DNA of 64,000 bases from Pyrenula massariospora (GCA_021030905.1 JAGFMI010000002.1:248001-312000), one strand, 5' to 3'. Counted from the stretch's first letter, positions 10,812 to 23,290 are shown. Translations and numbers: made by a program. The notes: generated from the sequence alone by a model not told the origin.

Positions 10812-11696
10812 CTATATTTTTCGAGAAGTTCCTAACTCCGCTAAGTGCGCCTCAGAAATATTTCCCCTATCGGCTGTTCTGCGCCCAAACCACCTCCGCC
10901 ATCCCACGCGGCCTGTCCTATGCGAAGGCTCATTGCTTCGGGATTTCTTGATCTTCTTCAACGTAATCCCCACACCCTCATACAGCAGTACAGCGACGGC
11001 CTCTTCTAACAATGCAACACACAGCAGAAGCGTTGCATTTCCCGTGACTGGATTGAATTTGCTGCTTGTTCCGAACACCCCAACCGCCGCATACACCATC
11101 CTCACAATCAAAAACGGGACCGACGCGGCAACTGCGATCCAAATCCTCTTCTCGCCGTTCGGTGCGTGGTTGACAGCCTTTGACAGCAACACGGTCCCTA
11201 CGACGATCACGAGCAGCGAGAAAATAAACAGCGCCAATCCCGCCTTTGTCAATGAGTCTGGCGTGTACTTGCCCGTGTCGTCGTAATGGTTGCTCGCTCT
11301 GATTCCACCCCAGATCGTCAAAATCAGCCCTACCAAATTCGTCAACATCACCAACGCGATCTGTCTCTTTGTGATCCGTGTCTTCTTCCCCGCCCCGTTG
11401 ATCCCTTCAACCAGGCGAGTCAACAGCCCCAGCGCAGTAAGTTGGAGCGGTGACACAGCGACGTTGAGAAGCACGAAAATACCAATGTAGAGGGAGGTGT
11501 TGGTTGGGGAGTGGATAGTGGCGAGCTGGAAGCTGCCGGACAGGAGACGGGTAAGGGTGAAGACTAGGAGGAGGCGCCAGCCCGCGGAGGCAGAAAAGCC
11601 ATGCCGGAGGGAGAGGACGAGGGCGATGATGAAGGCGGGGACATAGAAAATTATCAAGGCGATGGCGATGGCGTCGTGGTAGGTGATGTGTGGCAT
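10812..11696 (-). CDS. DUF7702-type seven-helix membrane protein
   Basis: Single exon, 294 aa, with seven hydrophobic segments spread from about residue 7 to 240. The N-terminal signature YHDAIAIALIIFYVPAFIIA, then RHGFSASAGWRLL and the TRLLSGSFQLATI segment, match the fungal integral-membrane family now called DUF7702. The final 50 residues are basic and hydrophilic (KKIKKSRSNEP), presumably a cytosolic tail. Function unknown; the seven-helix layout resembles receptor-like proteins, but nothing here shows signalling. The start is the first Met, just before helix 1. Confidence 0.85.
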   Translation of the reverse strand: MPHITYHDAIAIALIIFYVPAFIIALVLSLRHGFSASAGWRLLLVFTLTRLLSGSFQLATIHSPTNTSLYIGIFVLLNVAVSPLQLTALGLLTRLVEGINGAGKKTRITKRQIALVMLTNLVGLILTIWGGIRASNHYDDTGKYTPDSLTKAGLALFIFSLLVIVVGTVLLSKAVNHAPNGEKRIWIAVAASVPFLIVRMVYAAVGVFGTSSKFNPVTGNATLLLCVALLEEAVAVLLYEGVGITLKKIKKSRSNEPSHRTGRVGWRRWFGRRTADRGNISEAHLAELGTSRKI

Positions 11697-12998
11697 CTTC
11701 GAGCTTGCCGTGCGGGAGTCTGTTTCAAGAGCTAAAGAGTGCTGTTCAAGAGGAGGGTTGGCTTTCGAATGCAGTCTAACAGCTTGTGACTCAGATCTTC
11801 GACGATGATTGACTCTATTGAGGTCTCAGAAAGGATGGGTTTGAGCTTTTCGTCTCCAAAGGCACGGCAATAGTGGACATAATTCGAGCATGGGCTCACT
11901 GAACTCTTAAATCCTGCTCCACCTATCTAGCAATCTACAAAAGTCCGTCGTACACACAACTCAGCCTCAATCCTCTACATCGACAGCAATCCATCCAATG
12001 CGGCATTTGTCACCCATAGAACACAGCCTTGTCATTCGTCGCAAAGCATACTCTACAAAGGGCAGCGGCCGCAGAGCATGCCTCTTACGGTTAGCCTCTA
12101 TATCGAAGGTTACCCTTCCGAGCCTAGTTTCACCCCCAAATCTCAACTCTCATTTACCCGTCGAACCGTCACAAACCTCCGAGTGGCTTAAAGTTCGCTA
12201 AACCTTCTCCACTCGCACGTTTTGCACCTTTTTGGCACGCTTTGCGTGTTTTGAAGTCTGGTCAGAGATTTCTTGCGCGTTCAAGTGACTTGGAATTACG
12301 AATGAAGCGGACAGCCGTGAGAGAAGCCTCGAATCTGCCCTACGCATGATGTAGAGTGATTGGTCCAGAGTCTGTGCCCAGCGGACCTTTTGGTTTTCAG
12401 ATAAGAAATGTCTCTGTCCTTTTGTAAGCAGACTGTATCTAAGTATGCTAGCACGGAGCATGGTCTCTTTTTTTCGCGGCTATACCTTAAAATGTCTTCA
12501 GCTTGTGGCGCACCTGAGCTTCCCACAATGACCATTTCCCCAAAAATGTGCATGTCTTGTCCTAGATCTTAGCGTCAAACGCCTCTTTGACACGATCTTT
12601 GGTCGTTTACTAGCTCGGAAATCTCGAAGGTCGCTGGCAGCCTTCGATCACGAATATGTGCGATTTATCAAATCAGGTCTGGCGAGCGCATTCAAAGCGA
12701 GATAACTTTGAGAAGGCACGAAAACTTTCCCACCCACTCAAGCTGCCACTTTCACGCCATTGCTTTCACGAGGTCTTTGACACGCAGTTTCCAGTGGCAC
12801 GCAATGAATGTGTCACCCAAACGAACGACGTGCTGCTCATGTGGCGATGACCCAGACCAAGCCTTCTGCCCTGCCCCGCCGCGCTGTCTCCCCAGCTCCG
12901 ACTTTATTCTCTCCAATCAAACGACGGCCGTCTTCCTTCGAAGGCTCCGGGGGACGAACAGACGATACCTTCGAACCACTTAAAAGGGCAGTTCCTAA
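11697..12998. other. intergenic region
   Basis: 1.3 kb with only short, mutually overlapping frames. It includes the promoter of the DUF7702 gene at the left. No gene, repeat or RNA recognised. Confidence 0.55.
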
Positions 12999-13385
12999 TC
13001 AATAAGCCCCACACAATTCCGCGCAATCACCCTCCACCTCCTGCCCTCCTTTCTTTTCGTTCCTCTTTGTCCTACCCTCTGGCGTACCCCATCCCTGTGA
13101 CGGCCTTTTGCTCTCTGCATCCGCAGGACTGATAGGCGGACCGGTCCCCCAATCCTGCCGCGCATCTGTATCTCTCACGCCTGTGACCGTCACCGCGGCA
13201 GGATCCCTGATCTCAATCACCGGTGGCGCCGTGTCTATGTCGCTCCCACACACCACGCCGCACCCTATTCCCACCAACGATGCTGCGGTCTTTCTTCTTC
13301 GCTCGACCAACTCTACAGGCTGAGCGAGAGACAGGGAAAGGACAAGGAGGGCGACAACGACGAGGAAGGGGAGGGTGTTGAGCAT
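12999..13385 (-). CDS. small secreted protein, unknown
   Basis: Single exon of 128 aa. The first 21 residues form a clear signal peptide (MLNTLPFLVVVALLVLSLSLA) with a likely cut after Ala21. The mature part is short and polar, with four cysteines in two close pairs (GCGVVC and CAELC), which would allow two disulfides. The start context is good (AAAAATG). No family recognised. It could be a small effector-like or wall protein, or a chance frame; the signal peptide favours a real gene. Confidence 0.55.
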   Translation of the reverse strand: MLNTLPFLVVVALLVLSLSLAQPVELVERRRKTAASLVGIGCGVVCGSDIDTAPPVIEIRDPAAVTVTGVRDTDARQDWGTGPPISPADAESKRPSQGWGTPEGRTKRNEKKGGQEVEGDCAELCGAY

Positions 13386-14027
13386 TTTTGTGTCCTTTTG
13401 GCGTCGTTAGCCACGCTGTAGGCTAGGAAGTCTTGTTTCCCGCGCTCTTAACCAACGCAGACCATGAAAGGAAGAGCGAGACCCTGATGCTCACTCGATC
13501 CTTCACCTGCTGCTTATGTCAGAAACCCGCGAGACCCCCCTGTCACGAATACGAGCCCAACGGGAATAGGATTATCCGAAAGGAGCAATGACCCGCAGGA
13601 CCGCACAATAAGATCGCATGGCGGGGTATTGGGATTCAATATTGAAAGATGTAACATGTAATACAAGGGCTATTATGCCTGTACCCGTCAGAATGGCGGA
13701 GGAGGGCTTTCAACATTCAAGCTTCGGTCTCGCTGCTGCCGGGACAACTCGGATCAGTTTCCCCTGTGGGATAAGGAAGAGATAGGGCGGGCTCGAAGAG
13801 AATGCCAACGGAAGAAATAGAAGGCTAGAGGTGTAAATCAAGGATTGATAACAGCATAGAGCAAAATTCCAGCACATTGATGCCTGGGAAGCTTACTTAA
13901 CGTAGCCGTAACTCCATCGAGTTCATGAAATGTTCTACTTAGACACTGATATAGCTGTAGTGAAATCTTTGCCCTCTAAGTTTCTGATTTTTCAAGACAT
14001 TCATGTGTCTGACTATCGGCCAAAGCC
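13386..14027. other. intergenic region
   Basis: Promoter of the small secreted protein and 3' flank of the auxilin gene. Nothing else seen. Confidence 0.55.
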
Positions 14028-16856
14028 CTATAGGTTGTTTTCCGTTTTAAACTTATCCCACGCCTCGTTCAGCGTGCTAAACACTGCGCCTGCAATCATT
14101 CTTTGCTCTGTCGTTGCATTCGTCGGAATCTGCGGGGATCAACTTCGTTAGCCTCTGCTCTTGTAAACGCCTTGCACAAATTTTTAATCTTCGAGTATGG
14201 GCACATCCCAAAGAGGACAGCACAAACTCACCTTGTCGGGATGGACCTTCGCAATCCCCTTCATATACTGAATCTTGACTTTCCCAGGCAATACCAGGTC
14301 AGCCATGCTGATGCCCTTCCAACCCGCCTCCGGCCAGAGGACTTTATCCAAGCTACTCAGCAGCGCCCTAAGGTTGTCTGCTTTCCCGCCTTTCCACGCT
14401 GTAATCCTCGCATCTACACTATCCGCGAGCCGGAACTTCTCATCACCCGCCCTCTCGGCTGCCGCGTTTGCCGCCCGTAACTTTGAGACAGCCGCGTCGG
14501 AGGCGATGCGCGAGGAAGCGGCAGGCCGCCTCGGGACCGATGTGACGGGTTTTCTAGCAGGCGCTGGCCTTTGGGTTGGTGCGGGTTGATTGATACCTGC
14601 AGCTTTCTCACAGCGCTGGCGACCCTGAATACTCGTTGCGCCGCCGTGACCCGCAGAGACAGCTTCCCGCCAGATCGCTGCAGCATCCCGCCATTTTTCC
14701 ATCTGCTCCAGGGCTTCTGCCTTACGCATGAGGGCCTTGCCATAGAAGTCGCGCATCGCCTTTGGCGGTTCGCCGTTTTGGAGGTTAATTGCTTCGGAGG
14801 TGCCCTGGGAGGGGCCGATGACGGAGATGGCGTTATCACAATCGGAGAGAGCTTGTTTGGGGTCGCCAACTTTCAGGGAAGTAAGGGCGTGATTGGTGAG
14901 AAGCACGATGGTTAGTGGATGGTTTCGGGGGATTCCGCGAAGGGCAGAGGCGTACGACGTGTGGGCGGCAGAAAAATCACCTCGTTTGAAGTGAGAGGCG
15001 CCCTCGAGACGGTGTTTGTGGGATAATGACAGGGTGGATGGATCGACAGGCGGAATAGTACGGTTTGGAGCGGCTGGCCTTGTGGGAATAGGAGCAGATG
15101 GCTTCTGGACTTTCTGTTGGATGGAAGGAAAAGGCTGGCGCGGTAGAGGAGCACTCGAGGCGCGAGGAGTCTCGAGAAGATCTTGCTCTGCTTTTAAAGC
15201 GGGCATAGCAGGCTTTGGTCTTCGTCTTGCGGAACTGACATAGGCCTGAGCAGCTTCTGCTTCAATCGCCTGACGGTTCAGAGTAGACTTCGCGTCGGGT
15301 CTTGACTGAGAGGAGTTTTGTTGACGTAGAAAGATCGGCTTAGGGGAGGACTCATCACGTAATCGAGAAGGCACGGCTGGAGAATGATCTCTAGAACTAT
15401 CCGCGCTTGTGGCAAAGCGAGGCTCTTCCTTTTTCCGAGGGGGTTTACGAGGAGCAGGCCGCCCCAGGCCAGATTCCAGCATCATAGCTTCATCAGTCGG
15501 TTTTGCAGTACTTTGGCCGTCCGCGGAGACACGTCGACGACGTTGGTGGGAATCCCGTACACCGGCTTTGGAATCTGCCTCGGGTGTCCGATCGACTGAG
15601 TCCCGCATCCATTTAGGTTGGCTGGAATCGCTATCGGAATTCAAATCCTGCATGGCTTGTTGGACTTTCTTGCTACCCGCTTTCCACAATGAACCGGCAG
15701 TCTTCATGAACGTTGCGCTAAATTCGGAAGCAACTTGCGCAGGATCCCTCTCTCGACTTCCTGTCCGTTCATTGTTTCCTTCAAATCGGCTCTGCTCTCT
15801 CATCCATGTGGGACCAGATTCTACTCCCGCCTTTTGCCTTGGTCTTGATGCCCCGTCGGCGCCGTTGCGATCAATCGCAGATCCTTGGTTGTGATCTTGT
15901 GTTCTCTTCTTTTCGCGAGATTCTGAATGTGCCTGATTCAGAAGCCACCCTACGGCGCCTTGGATATCAGTACCGCTCTCAGTACTCTCCAAGGCTTGAC
16001 GAGCTTTCTCGGGTGGAAACCCCATGTCAACTAATTCCGCGATGGCGCTTTCCTGAGGATGACTCGAAGCAGTTCCTGGGGAAGAGTCTGGGCTTGGAGA
16101 TTGCGATGGAGCCGGTTTCGAGAAATTGGAGACAGGTTGAGCCAGTAGGCCGAGCACGTCATCCTCTCTATTGCTTTCTGTGTGATGTTTAGATTTTGGA
16201 TTTTGCTCTGTGCCCATCTCGGATAATCCAAACGGATCGTCATCGTCGACGAAATTATCCTTGGTGGATGCAGCTGGGCGTTTTCCTTGAGAAGAAGCAG
16301 CCCTACTCAAAGCTTCCTGCGAAAGCTGAGGTGAGAGCCCGCTAGGTTTCGGAAAGTTTGTCGAAGAGTCAACGGGGGCGTCTGCGCTGAAGCCGGCGAG
16401 TAGGTCATCCTCATCGCCCTTGTCTAGCGCACTTCTAGGATTCGTAGCTCCGCTAAGGTCTGATAAAGGTCCCTTGGACGCGGTTGGTGTATTTCGACCA
16501 CTCCCAAGGTTGTCCCAAAATGCCACATCGCCTGCATACTGTGCATCTGGCTGGGTTTTGCTTATCGACTCCTGTTTTTTTGCATCCTCCCGTCTCTTTT
16601 GCTGTTCCTGCAACGAGAGGCTCTTAACGGTGGAAGTGGATGAAGAAGCATTGAAGGAGACCAGGTTGGAAAAGCTGTCGTTTGCAGGAGTTGACGGTTT
16701 AGACGGAGGTTGCGAGGCAATAGCTGAGAGCGGCGTTGATCTTCCAGATAGCGGAGGTGTGGGTCGGATCGTATTGAAGGCCGGAACAGTACTTGGCGGA
16801 GGTCGTTTGGAGTTCTGAGAGTTCGAATTCCAGCTCAAGCCGGAGAGGTCGTCCAT
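14028..16856 (-). CDS. SWA2: auxilin-like clathrin-uncoating factor (Swa2 type)
   Basis: Two exons: 14232-16856, then 14028-14129 across a 102-bp intron (GTGAGT...GCAG), giving 908 aa. Known role: J-domain cofactor that directs Hsp70 to strip clathrin from vesicles. Seen in order: disordered Ser/Pro N-terminus with short clathrin/adaptor-type motifs (FWDNL at about 113, DPFG near 207), a UBA domain at about 268-308 (IAELVDMGFPPEKARQAL), a long charged linker, TPR repeats from about residue 610 (SHKHRLEGASHFKRGDFSAA), and a C-terminal J domain with the HPDK motif. HPDK falls at the splice junction; the second exon supplies the final J helix (NEAWDKFKTENNL). Without splicing the J domain would end in unrelated sequence, so this join is secure. 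UBA-TPR-J is the fungal Swa2 architecture. Confidence 0.93.
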
Positions 16857-18990
16857 GGCCAGAGGTGGTTAAGGTCATAACAGGCATGATATTGGAGCTT
16901 CCTGCATGGCTAGCCGCAAAATTCGTCTTCGAGAGTCTCCCAACCGAAGTGGCTTGCGTCAAGCATTTGTCGTCACTTGCTGCCTTGACTTATAGCCAAC
17001 CTTGCGGAGGACGGAGTGGAAAGGACAGCCCGGAGGATGCTTGGCCACAGTCGATACCAGCCACAACAAGCCACACCCACGCTCGCCACGCACCTTACCG
17101 AGCGCCAAGACTCGGCCTTGGTTTTCGTCGGCGCTCGCGATATGCACAAACAAATAGACAATCCATGGTCAGGAGACGCTGGAGTTGATCAGGTCGCTGG
17201 ATGTTTATTGCTCTGCAATTGCATCTCCTATCTGTTTGGGTGTTCATCGAGATTCTGAATGCTGTACAACCATCATTCTCCGTCAAGGGACATAGGTACT
17301 CTCGCCCTTCACCCTTCGATCGTACAACCCTCTCTCCGTCATGCCGTCACGATTGCGATCAAAACACCACAAATTGAAGCAGAAGCTCAATCATTCGGAG
17401 AAATTCATCTTCACAGACCATGGGGCACGGTCCATCAAGGTGCGGGAGAGGTACCCAGCTAACAGCACGCCATGCCGCTCCGCTAGATTGTGGTGCCTGT
17501 GGTGTCAGCGCCCATAGGCGAGGTGAACGTTACCTTCAGGGATCACGTTAAGCGATAACGCTCATGTTGCTTGAGGTGGAGGCCAATGGAGGACCGATTT
17601 GAAATAAGGTGGGATTTAAGAAATAGGTACAAAGCTGTTCTCGTGCGAGTCAATCTCGCTTTCTTACCCTGTGCCGTGTCTACGATGGCCGTTAGGGCTC
17701 TGACTCCCCATTCCAGCTCGATCTGATAACCTTGCTTATCCACCCGCACATCTTAGACATTTCCCCTGGCTTGGAGTTCTGCCTCCACATTAGAGGTGAG
17801 GGGCGCTTTCTGACACATTAGAAATTTACACGCATGAACCGTAGATTTCAACTCCACGGTTCCTGATGAGAGCACTACCTGTTGTGAAAAGGTTCGATGT
17901 CTCATTCCCCACATCCGACGTGACCGAAGTAGACAAGGGAGGGCTGGCCACGAGCTTATTCGTCATGAATGCATCGTCCGAGTTGAGCGCCTCCCCAAGC
18001 TCTAAATCTCAGCGCTTGAGAACGCTTAGACGAACCCCCGGGCGATTTGGCGATATCCCAAACCACGTTCGGGAGGGCGGCCGGCCGGGGAAGAGCAGCC
18101 GTCGGCCCCCCGTCCACGGTTGTGTGTCCGCTTATGCAGGTACCAAGCAGTCCCTAGCTCACCGGCATCCCTGCACGCCCAATCTCTTTATCCACGGCCG
18201 CTCACTTCGGCTATCGTTGGGATGTGCATGGTACCTTCTATCCGTCAAGGCGCCTCAGTAATAAAAAAAGAAAGTGTCGGGGGTTTCCGAAGAGCCTGGT
18301 TCTAGGTTGGCAAGGACCAGCTTGCACCAATGCTATGGTGCTTGGGTTGGAGGGAAGAAGGTTCAGCCGGGATGAATACATAAGAGTGCACTGTCCCCTC
18401 CAGAACGCCTATGGACGATGCTCTCCTCTCATAGGCTTCTCTCGAGAAATTTATGGATGTTAGTTGCATCAAAGTGGGAAGCCAAAAGTCTGAGAGCGGG
18501 GCCATGTGAAGCCCGTCGTCTCCGCGAGTAGTCAATGACTAGAGAATAGAGAGCGCCCCGGGCGTCGGGGGGGACAGGACGCTAGTCTGTAGCCGCAATT
18601 GGCAGGCCCGGACGAGCCTATCGAGATTTTGGCAGCCCCGAAACTTTGTTGTCTTGCCCCTCACTGTCAATTCTCCACGGCCCCATCAGACCTTGCCCCT
18701 TCACTACGGTGCCTACTGCCCCCGGAGGGACTACGGCTGCTGCCATAATGCTTCTGTAATTTACGCATCGGTCCTTTCTCCATCGACTGCCCTTTCAAAG
18801 TCCTTTTAGTACACCATCTCAGCCTTTCACATTCTCCTCGCCCTCCCAGTCATCCAGAGACGTTTTATCAATCCAACGGCTCGACCGCGGCGTCTTAATG
18901 CCTGGCTGGTGCATTGACCTCGTCTCCGCACAGGGTCGTTCTGGGTGCTGCCGTCCCTATCGATAAGCGAGAGATCAGCACATACCAGTC
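16857..18990. other. divergent intergenic region, auxilin and URC4 promoters
   Basis: 2.1 kb between two divergent genes. Only short frames occur; the best is a basic 58-residue one at 17341-17517 with no recognised family. The last 250 bases before 18991 are pyrimidine-rich, typical of a fungal leader. Confidence 0.55.
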
Positions 18991-20643
18991 ATGGGGCTCT
19001 TCAACAACCGCAAAACAACCAAGCAATCGGTTGCCGATGAAAGGAGCATTCGCAGCGGCGCGAGTACTGATCGGACTTCACAAACCAACTCGATTAGGTC
19101 ACCTCGATTAAACGGTAACAGCAATTATACCGATATGCCCATGCCAGATATTCCTATTCCCAAAGCCCCAGATCCAGCGGTTGATCCGGCCGCCTACCTG
19201 CGGAGCATCTACGCCGTTAGACAGCGTTCTGCGTTCGTGATGAGGAGGGCAAAAGCAAACAAACTGAACCATTTTGAAGTAGATTGGGACAAGTTCAAAG
19301 AGACTGCCGATTATGTAATTTCCATCATCAAGGTGCCTGTCTCTCTATCGTCTTAACCAGGACCTTCAGCTTACCACGGCTAGCGTGATTTTGCTGGTGA
19401 ATATCAATCAATCCCACCCCACGGAAGATGGCAGCATTTTGATGTTGGCGGACGACCAAGGATCAATCAACTACTGCAGACGTGGCCCAGCACGATTGAT
19501 GCCCAAGAACGAACTAGGCGTCTTATCGATCTCTTTTTAGTGTCGGTCCTCCTTGACGCAGGAGCTGGGACGAAATGGCGTTACAAGTCCAAAGAGTCAG
19601 GAAAGCTTTATGGTAGGAGTGAAGGTCTAGCAGTTGCCAGCCTAGAAATGTTCAAGGCGGGTCTGTTCAGCAGCGATACTACTGAGCCTTGCCAAGTCGA
19701 CGGGGAAGGACTGAAAAATGTTACAGTCGAAGTCCTCGCGAAAGGCTTGCAGGTTATCCCGGAAAACCCCATGCCCGGCCTTGAGGGACGAGCTGGCCTT
19801 CTCATAAGGTTGTCGAAAGCTCTCAACAACCAAGAGCTATTTGGAGTTGATGCTAGACCAGGAAACATGATCGGTAAGTGTCCTCTTGGTCTCAACCAAG
19901 ATGCAGGCTAATGTACGAGATTATCTATTGTCTCATCCGTCTACGCAAGCTTCTCAAGTCCCCATCATACCTCTGCCGACACTGTGGTCGGTTCTCATGG
20001 ACGGATTAGCAAGCATCTGGCCTGCCACCAGAACACAGGTTGATGGGATATCCCTCGGCGATGCATGGCCGTGTACTAGTATGCCGCCATCGCCACCGGG
20101 GGAACCGTGGGAGAACATAGTGCCTTTTCACAAGCTAACGCAATGGCTCTGTTATTCGCTCATGGTTCCTATGACTAAGATGATGGGGATCAGATTTGCA
20201 GGTGGCGAACTTATGACGGGTCTTCCAGAGTATCGGAACGGTGGACTGTTGGTTGATACCGGCCTACTAACACTCAAGAAGGAGGACATGGATAGAGGAT
20301 TCGAGACTTGGCACACAAATGCGCAGAATAATGGTCGGAAAGACATTGAAGTGGTTCCCATGTTTGAAGCCACCGACGATGTGATTGTAGAATGGAGAGC
20401 TGTTACGGTTGGGTTTCTCGATGGGCTCTTGGACGAGGTGAATAAGGGTCTGGGATTGACAGGGAAGGACAAGCTTTCCCTCGCACAAATGCTAGAGGCA
20501 GGGACTTGGAAGGTTGGTTTAACTGCAAATCCTAGGTTTTGAATACTAACATGTCTTAGGGTGGCCGTGAGCTAGCAGAAGTATCACGGCCAAATACGAA
20601 GGAACCTCCAATCATGATTATATCGGACGGCACAGTATTCTAA
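18991..20643 (+). CDS. URC4: URC4/DUF1688 uracil-catabolism protein
   Basis: Four exons: 18991-19332, 19384-19873, 19920-20512 and 20560-20643, giving 502 aa. Introns are 46-51 bp; the last has a perfect TACTAAC branch site. Family signatures: PDPAVDPAAYLRSIYAVRQR, RDFAGEYQSIPPHGRWQHFD right after intron 1, the LLDAGAGTKWRYKSKESG block, RPGNMIDYLLSHPSTQ across intron 2, and the C-terminal GGRELAEVSRPNTKEPPIM across intron 3. Known: yeast URC4 (Lachancea) and fission-yeast urg3 belong to the URC pathway for using uracil as nitrogen source; the exact chemistry of this subunit is unclear. The MGLFNNRK start is the family's usual N-terminus. The other URC genes are not in this window. Confidence 0.93.
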
Positions 20644-21081
20644 TGACACCATGAGTTACAATTGGCGGCGACGGCATTTTGTTCTGCTTGGAAATTTTCA
20701 TGCATTAACATTTTGATACCCTGGGGATTTTTGGTCGCGGAAAATTAAAGATTCTCACCAAGTGCTTCTTCTCCTAATTATTCAAGTGGATAGCACGAAA
20801 TTTTAGAGTAACTAATACAAACGCTTTTCACGAATTACTCCCGTCCCTGCAACTAGATTCGTAAGCTGAAATATTGTACAACGAGTTTCGTGCTCCTATT
20901 TCGCCCCCTATCGAAGACCGTATGGGCGGCCGGCTTGACTTTCGTCATGCGGAGAATGGATTTCGGGGGAAACTTTAGCCGTTTGCGTTCTCCACAGTCT
21001 AGATAGACCCCAACCCTACGTGGAAGGCCTTGCAACCCGGCCTTCTTCTCGAACGCCCAAAGGTTTTGCAGTGGTGCAAAG
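20644..21081. other. intergenic region
   Basis: URC4 3' flank and GTR1 promoter. Nothing else recognised. Confidence 0.6.
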
Positions 21082-22114
21082 ATGGATGTACGCAAGAAAA
21101 AGAAGAAGGTGTTACTTATGGGGAAGAGCGGTTCGGGGAAGTCTTCCATGAGGTCTATCATTTTCAGCAACTTCGTTGCAAAGGACGTTCGCCGGCTCGG
21201 AGCAACGATCGACGTGGAGCACAGTCATGCCAAATTCATGGGTAATTTGACACTGAATTTATGGGACTGTGGGGGGTAACTGAAATCTGCAAGTTGCATG
21301 TGATCATCAAGGTTAACGGATCTGCAGGCAAGATGCGTTCATGGAATCTTACCTTGCAGCACAGCGCGAGAATATCTTTTCAGACGTCGCGGTCCTCATC
21401 TACGTTTTCGATATTGAGTCAAGAGAGGTTGAGCGGGATCTTGACACCTACAATGCGATCATCCGGGCACTGAAAGATTACAGTGCGGGAGCATACATCT
21501 TTGGCCTTATTCACAAGATGGATTTGATTCAGAACGAGCACCGGCAGAGATTATATGAGGAGAGATCAAACCTTATACTGGCCCGGTCCGAGGAACTGAA
21601 AATTGAAACATACGCGAGCAGCATCTGGGATCAGTCTCTTTACAAAGCATGGGCCGGCATTGTCCACAAAATGATACCAAACCTTTTCGTCATCGAGCGC
21701 TTTCTCACTTCTTTCGCCAACAAGATTGGCGCAGAGGAAATTGTGCTGTTCGAGCGAAGCACATTCCTCACGGTGACTTCCGTCGTTACCGAATTTGGAA
21801 AGGAAAATCCGTTTGGTGACCGTCACGAACGAGTCTCCAATATCATGAAGACTTTCAAGCATTGCATTGTCAAAAATACGAAGACCACACCAGCTTCGGC
21901 AGGTTTCATTGTCTTCAAGCTTCAGACACCTCAGTTCAACATCTTCCTAGGTCGATTCACCGATAATACTTATATCTTTGTTGTGTTGCCGCCCGGCGAA
22001 ACGGCATTTAATTGCGCAGTTCTGAACACAATGTTGGCAAGAGAAGCATTTCAGAAGCAAACTACTGGCGACGAGAATGAAGGCAGCTTTGGCAACGCTC
22101 TAACAAATGCCTGA
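21082..22114 (+). CDS. GTR1: Gtr1/RagA-type small GTPase
   Basis: Two exons, 21082-21275 and 21328-22114, joined across a 52-bp intron with a GTTAAC branch site, giving 326 aa. Known: Gtr1 pairs with Gtr2 on the vacuole in the EGO complex and signals amino acids to TORC1. Seen: P-loop GKSGSGKSS at about residues 14-22, the TIDVEHSH switch region, DCGGQDAF (G3; the codon for the second Gly spans the intron), then the Rag-specific C-terminal half with [14 protein letters not shown] and the roadblock-like region ending near residue 320. The G4 position reads HKMDLI, as expected for RagA/B proteins. No prenylation motif, as usual for Rag GTPases. Together with the ACT-domain gene at 5.7 kb, this makes two candidate nutrient-sensing genes in the window. 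Confidence 0.95.
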
Positions 22115-22851
22115 ACAAATTTTATAAGATTTGCGATTCTTGGCGTTTTGGTCTGCGGAGATACCCCTGCATTGCTAGGTGTTTGAATTGGGTTCGAACC
22201 GGTTTTTAGGCTAAAAAGGTTTGAAGAGCAATATGATTCTGTCATACGGTAAGCGGAAACCTGTATGATATCATGCTACCACTTGAAACGGGTTGGTGCT
22301 ATCTCACATCAAAGACGCCGAGCTTCAAGGACAGACACTTGTGACCCAATTTCGTTGGACACTGGTACGGACCCGTTGTCAGTGCGAGCTCCGTATCGTG
22401 AACTTAGGGGACTACCTTCTCGTCCTCCCCCATGCCTTTTTATCTGAGCACCCTGACGTCTTTTGTTGGCGTTGAATACGATAGTGTCTATCTGATGGAC
22501 AAGTCATTTCCCTGCCCCTTGAAAGTCTCCTACCAGATTCACCCAGCTTGATCGGATTCGCACCAACCTAAAGAGGTGTGCCGAGCCATCTCTACAGCAA
22601 AGAATGATCCGTTGACTAGCGCATGCGACAAGTGCTTTTCAAGATCAAGATTGACGAATTTTGTCGAAACCGTGATGACTAATGTCTTCCATCCACAATG
22701 CTAGTCACCTGAGTTATTTTACCTCAGCGCTCCTCGGAAATTTGTCAGACGTGGGCATTTTCTTGTCTGCTTGACACTGCGCATCCGGGACTTAATAGGT
22801 GATAGTAGGAGGTCGATAACGCCATCTCAAGCCTATTAATCCTATGCGCCC
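22115..22851. other. intergenic, GTR1 3' flank
   Basis: No gene. A short palindrome GGTTCGAACC lies near 22191 but has no tRNA fold around it. Confidence 0.55.
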
Positions 22852-23049
22852 GTGATACGTAATACGCTTTTTGGGACGTTCCTCCGCAGAACACCTTTCA
22901 CGACTCCTTTCACAACCTCCTTGATTCGTCTCTTTCTACAACATCGACGATGCTACTCCTCGACATCATTCAAAGTCATTGATGGAGAAAGTAATGACAT
23001 CCCTGCCGGTTATCGATTTTCCACAGAATGTATGTGGAAATCACTATAA
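22852..23049 (+). other. orphan frame with mitochondrial-presequence-like start
   Basis: A 65-residue frame whose start is Arg/Ser/Thr/Phe-rich and nearly free of acidic residues (MIRNTLFGTFLRRTPFTTPF, later RRCYSSTSF), as in mitochondrial targeting peptides. It stops soon after and runs into a duplicated block. It may be the first exon of a decayed gene; I do not recognise it. Confidence 0.3.
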
Positions 23050-23071
23050 AGATCTCGAAAAAGGGAAAGCT

Positions 23072-23290
23072 GAGCCGACCCCGGAAACTATCAAGAACAC
23101 TGACGAGAACATTCTCACATATCCAATGTCGCAAAGATAAACAGAAAAAGATTGGCGTAACTAAAGCCGAGTGCGACATGTGTACTCGGAAAATATTAAG
23201 AATTTTGACGAGAACGTTCTCATTTTCGTCCAATCTTACGAAGATAAGCAGAAGAAGGTTAACGAAACTAAAGCGGTGCGCGACATAGAC
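23072..23290 (+). repeat. diverged tandem duplication, about 105 bp x 2
   Basis: Two adjacent copies, about 23083-23188 and 23189-23295. Both read GAAA.TAT.AAGAA...TGACGAGAAC near the start and AAGATAA.CAGAA.AAG and AACTAAAGC later. The second copy has an open frame (ENIKNFDENVLIFVQSYED, then KQKKVNETKAVRD); the first carries stops and a one-base shift in the matching part. It looks like a once-coding repeat, now broken. Boundaries are approximate. Confidence 0.6.

Noticed and set aside
8012-11696. secondary-metabolite gene cluster
   Set aside because: Two SDRs and a membrane protein, but no core synthase, transporter or pathway regulator nearby.
17341-17517. 58-residue basic frame (MPSRLRSKHHKLKQKLNHSE...)
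   Set aside because: Suggestive of a small basic protein, but no family recognised and no upstream or downstream support.
22185-22205. GGTTCGAACC as a tRNA T-arm
   Set aside because: Perfect palindrome, but no acceptor, D or anticodon arms can be placed around it.
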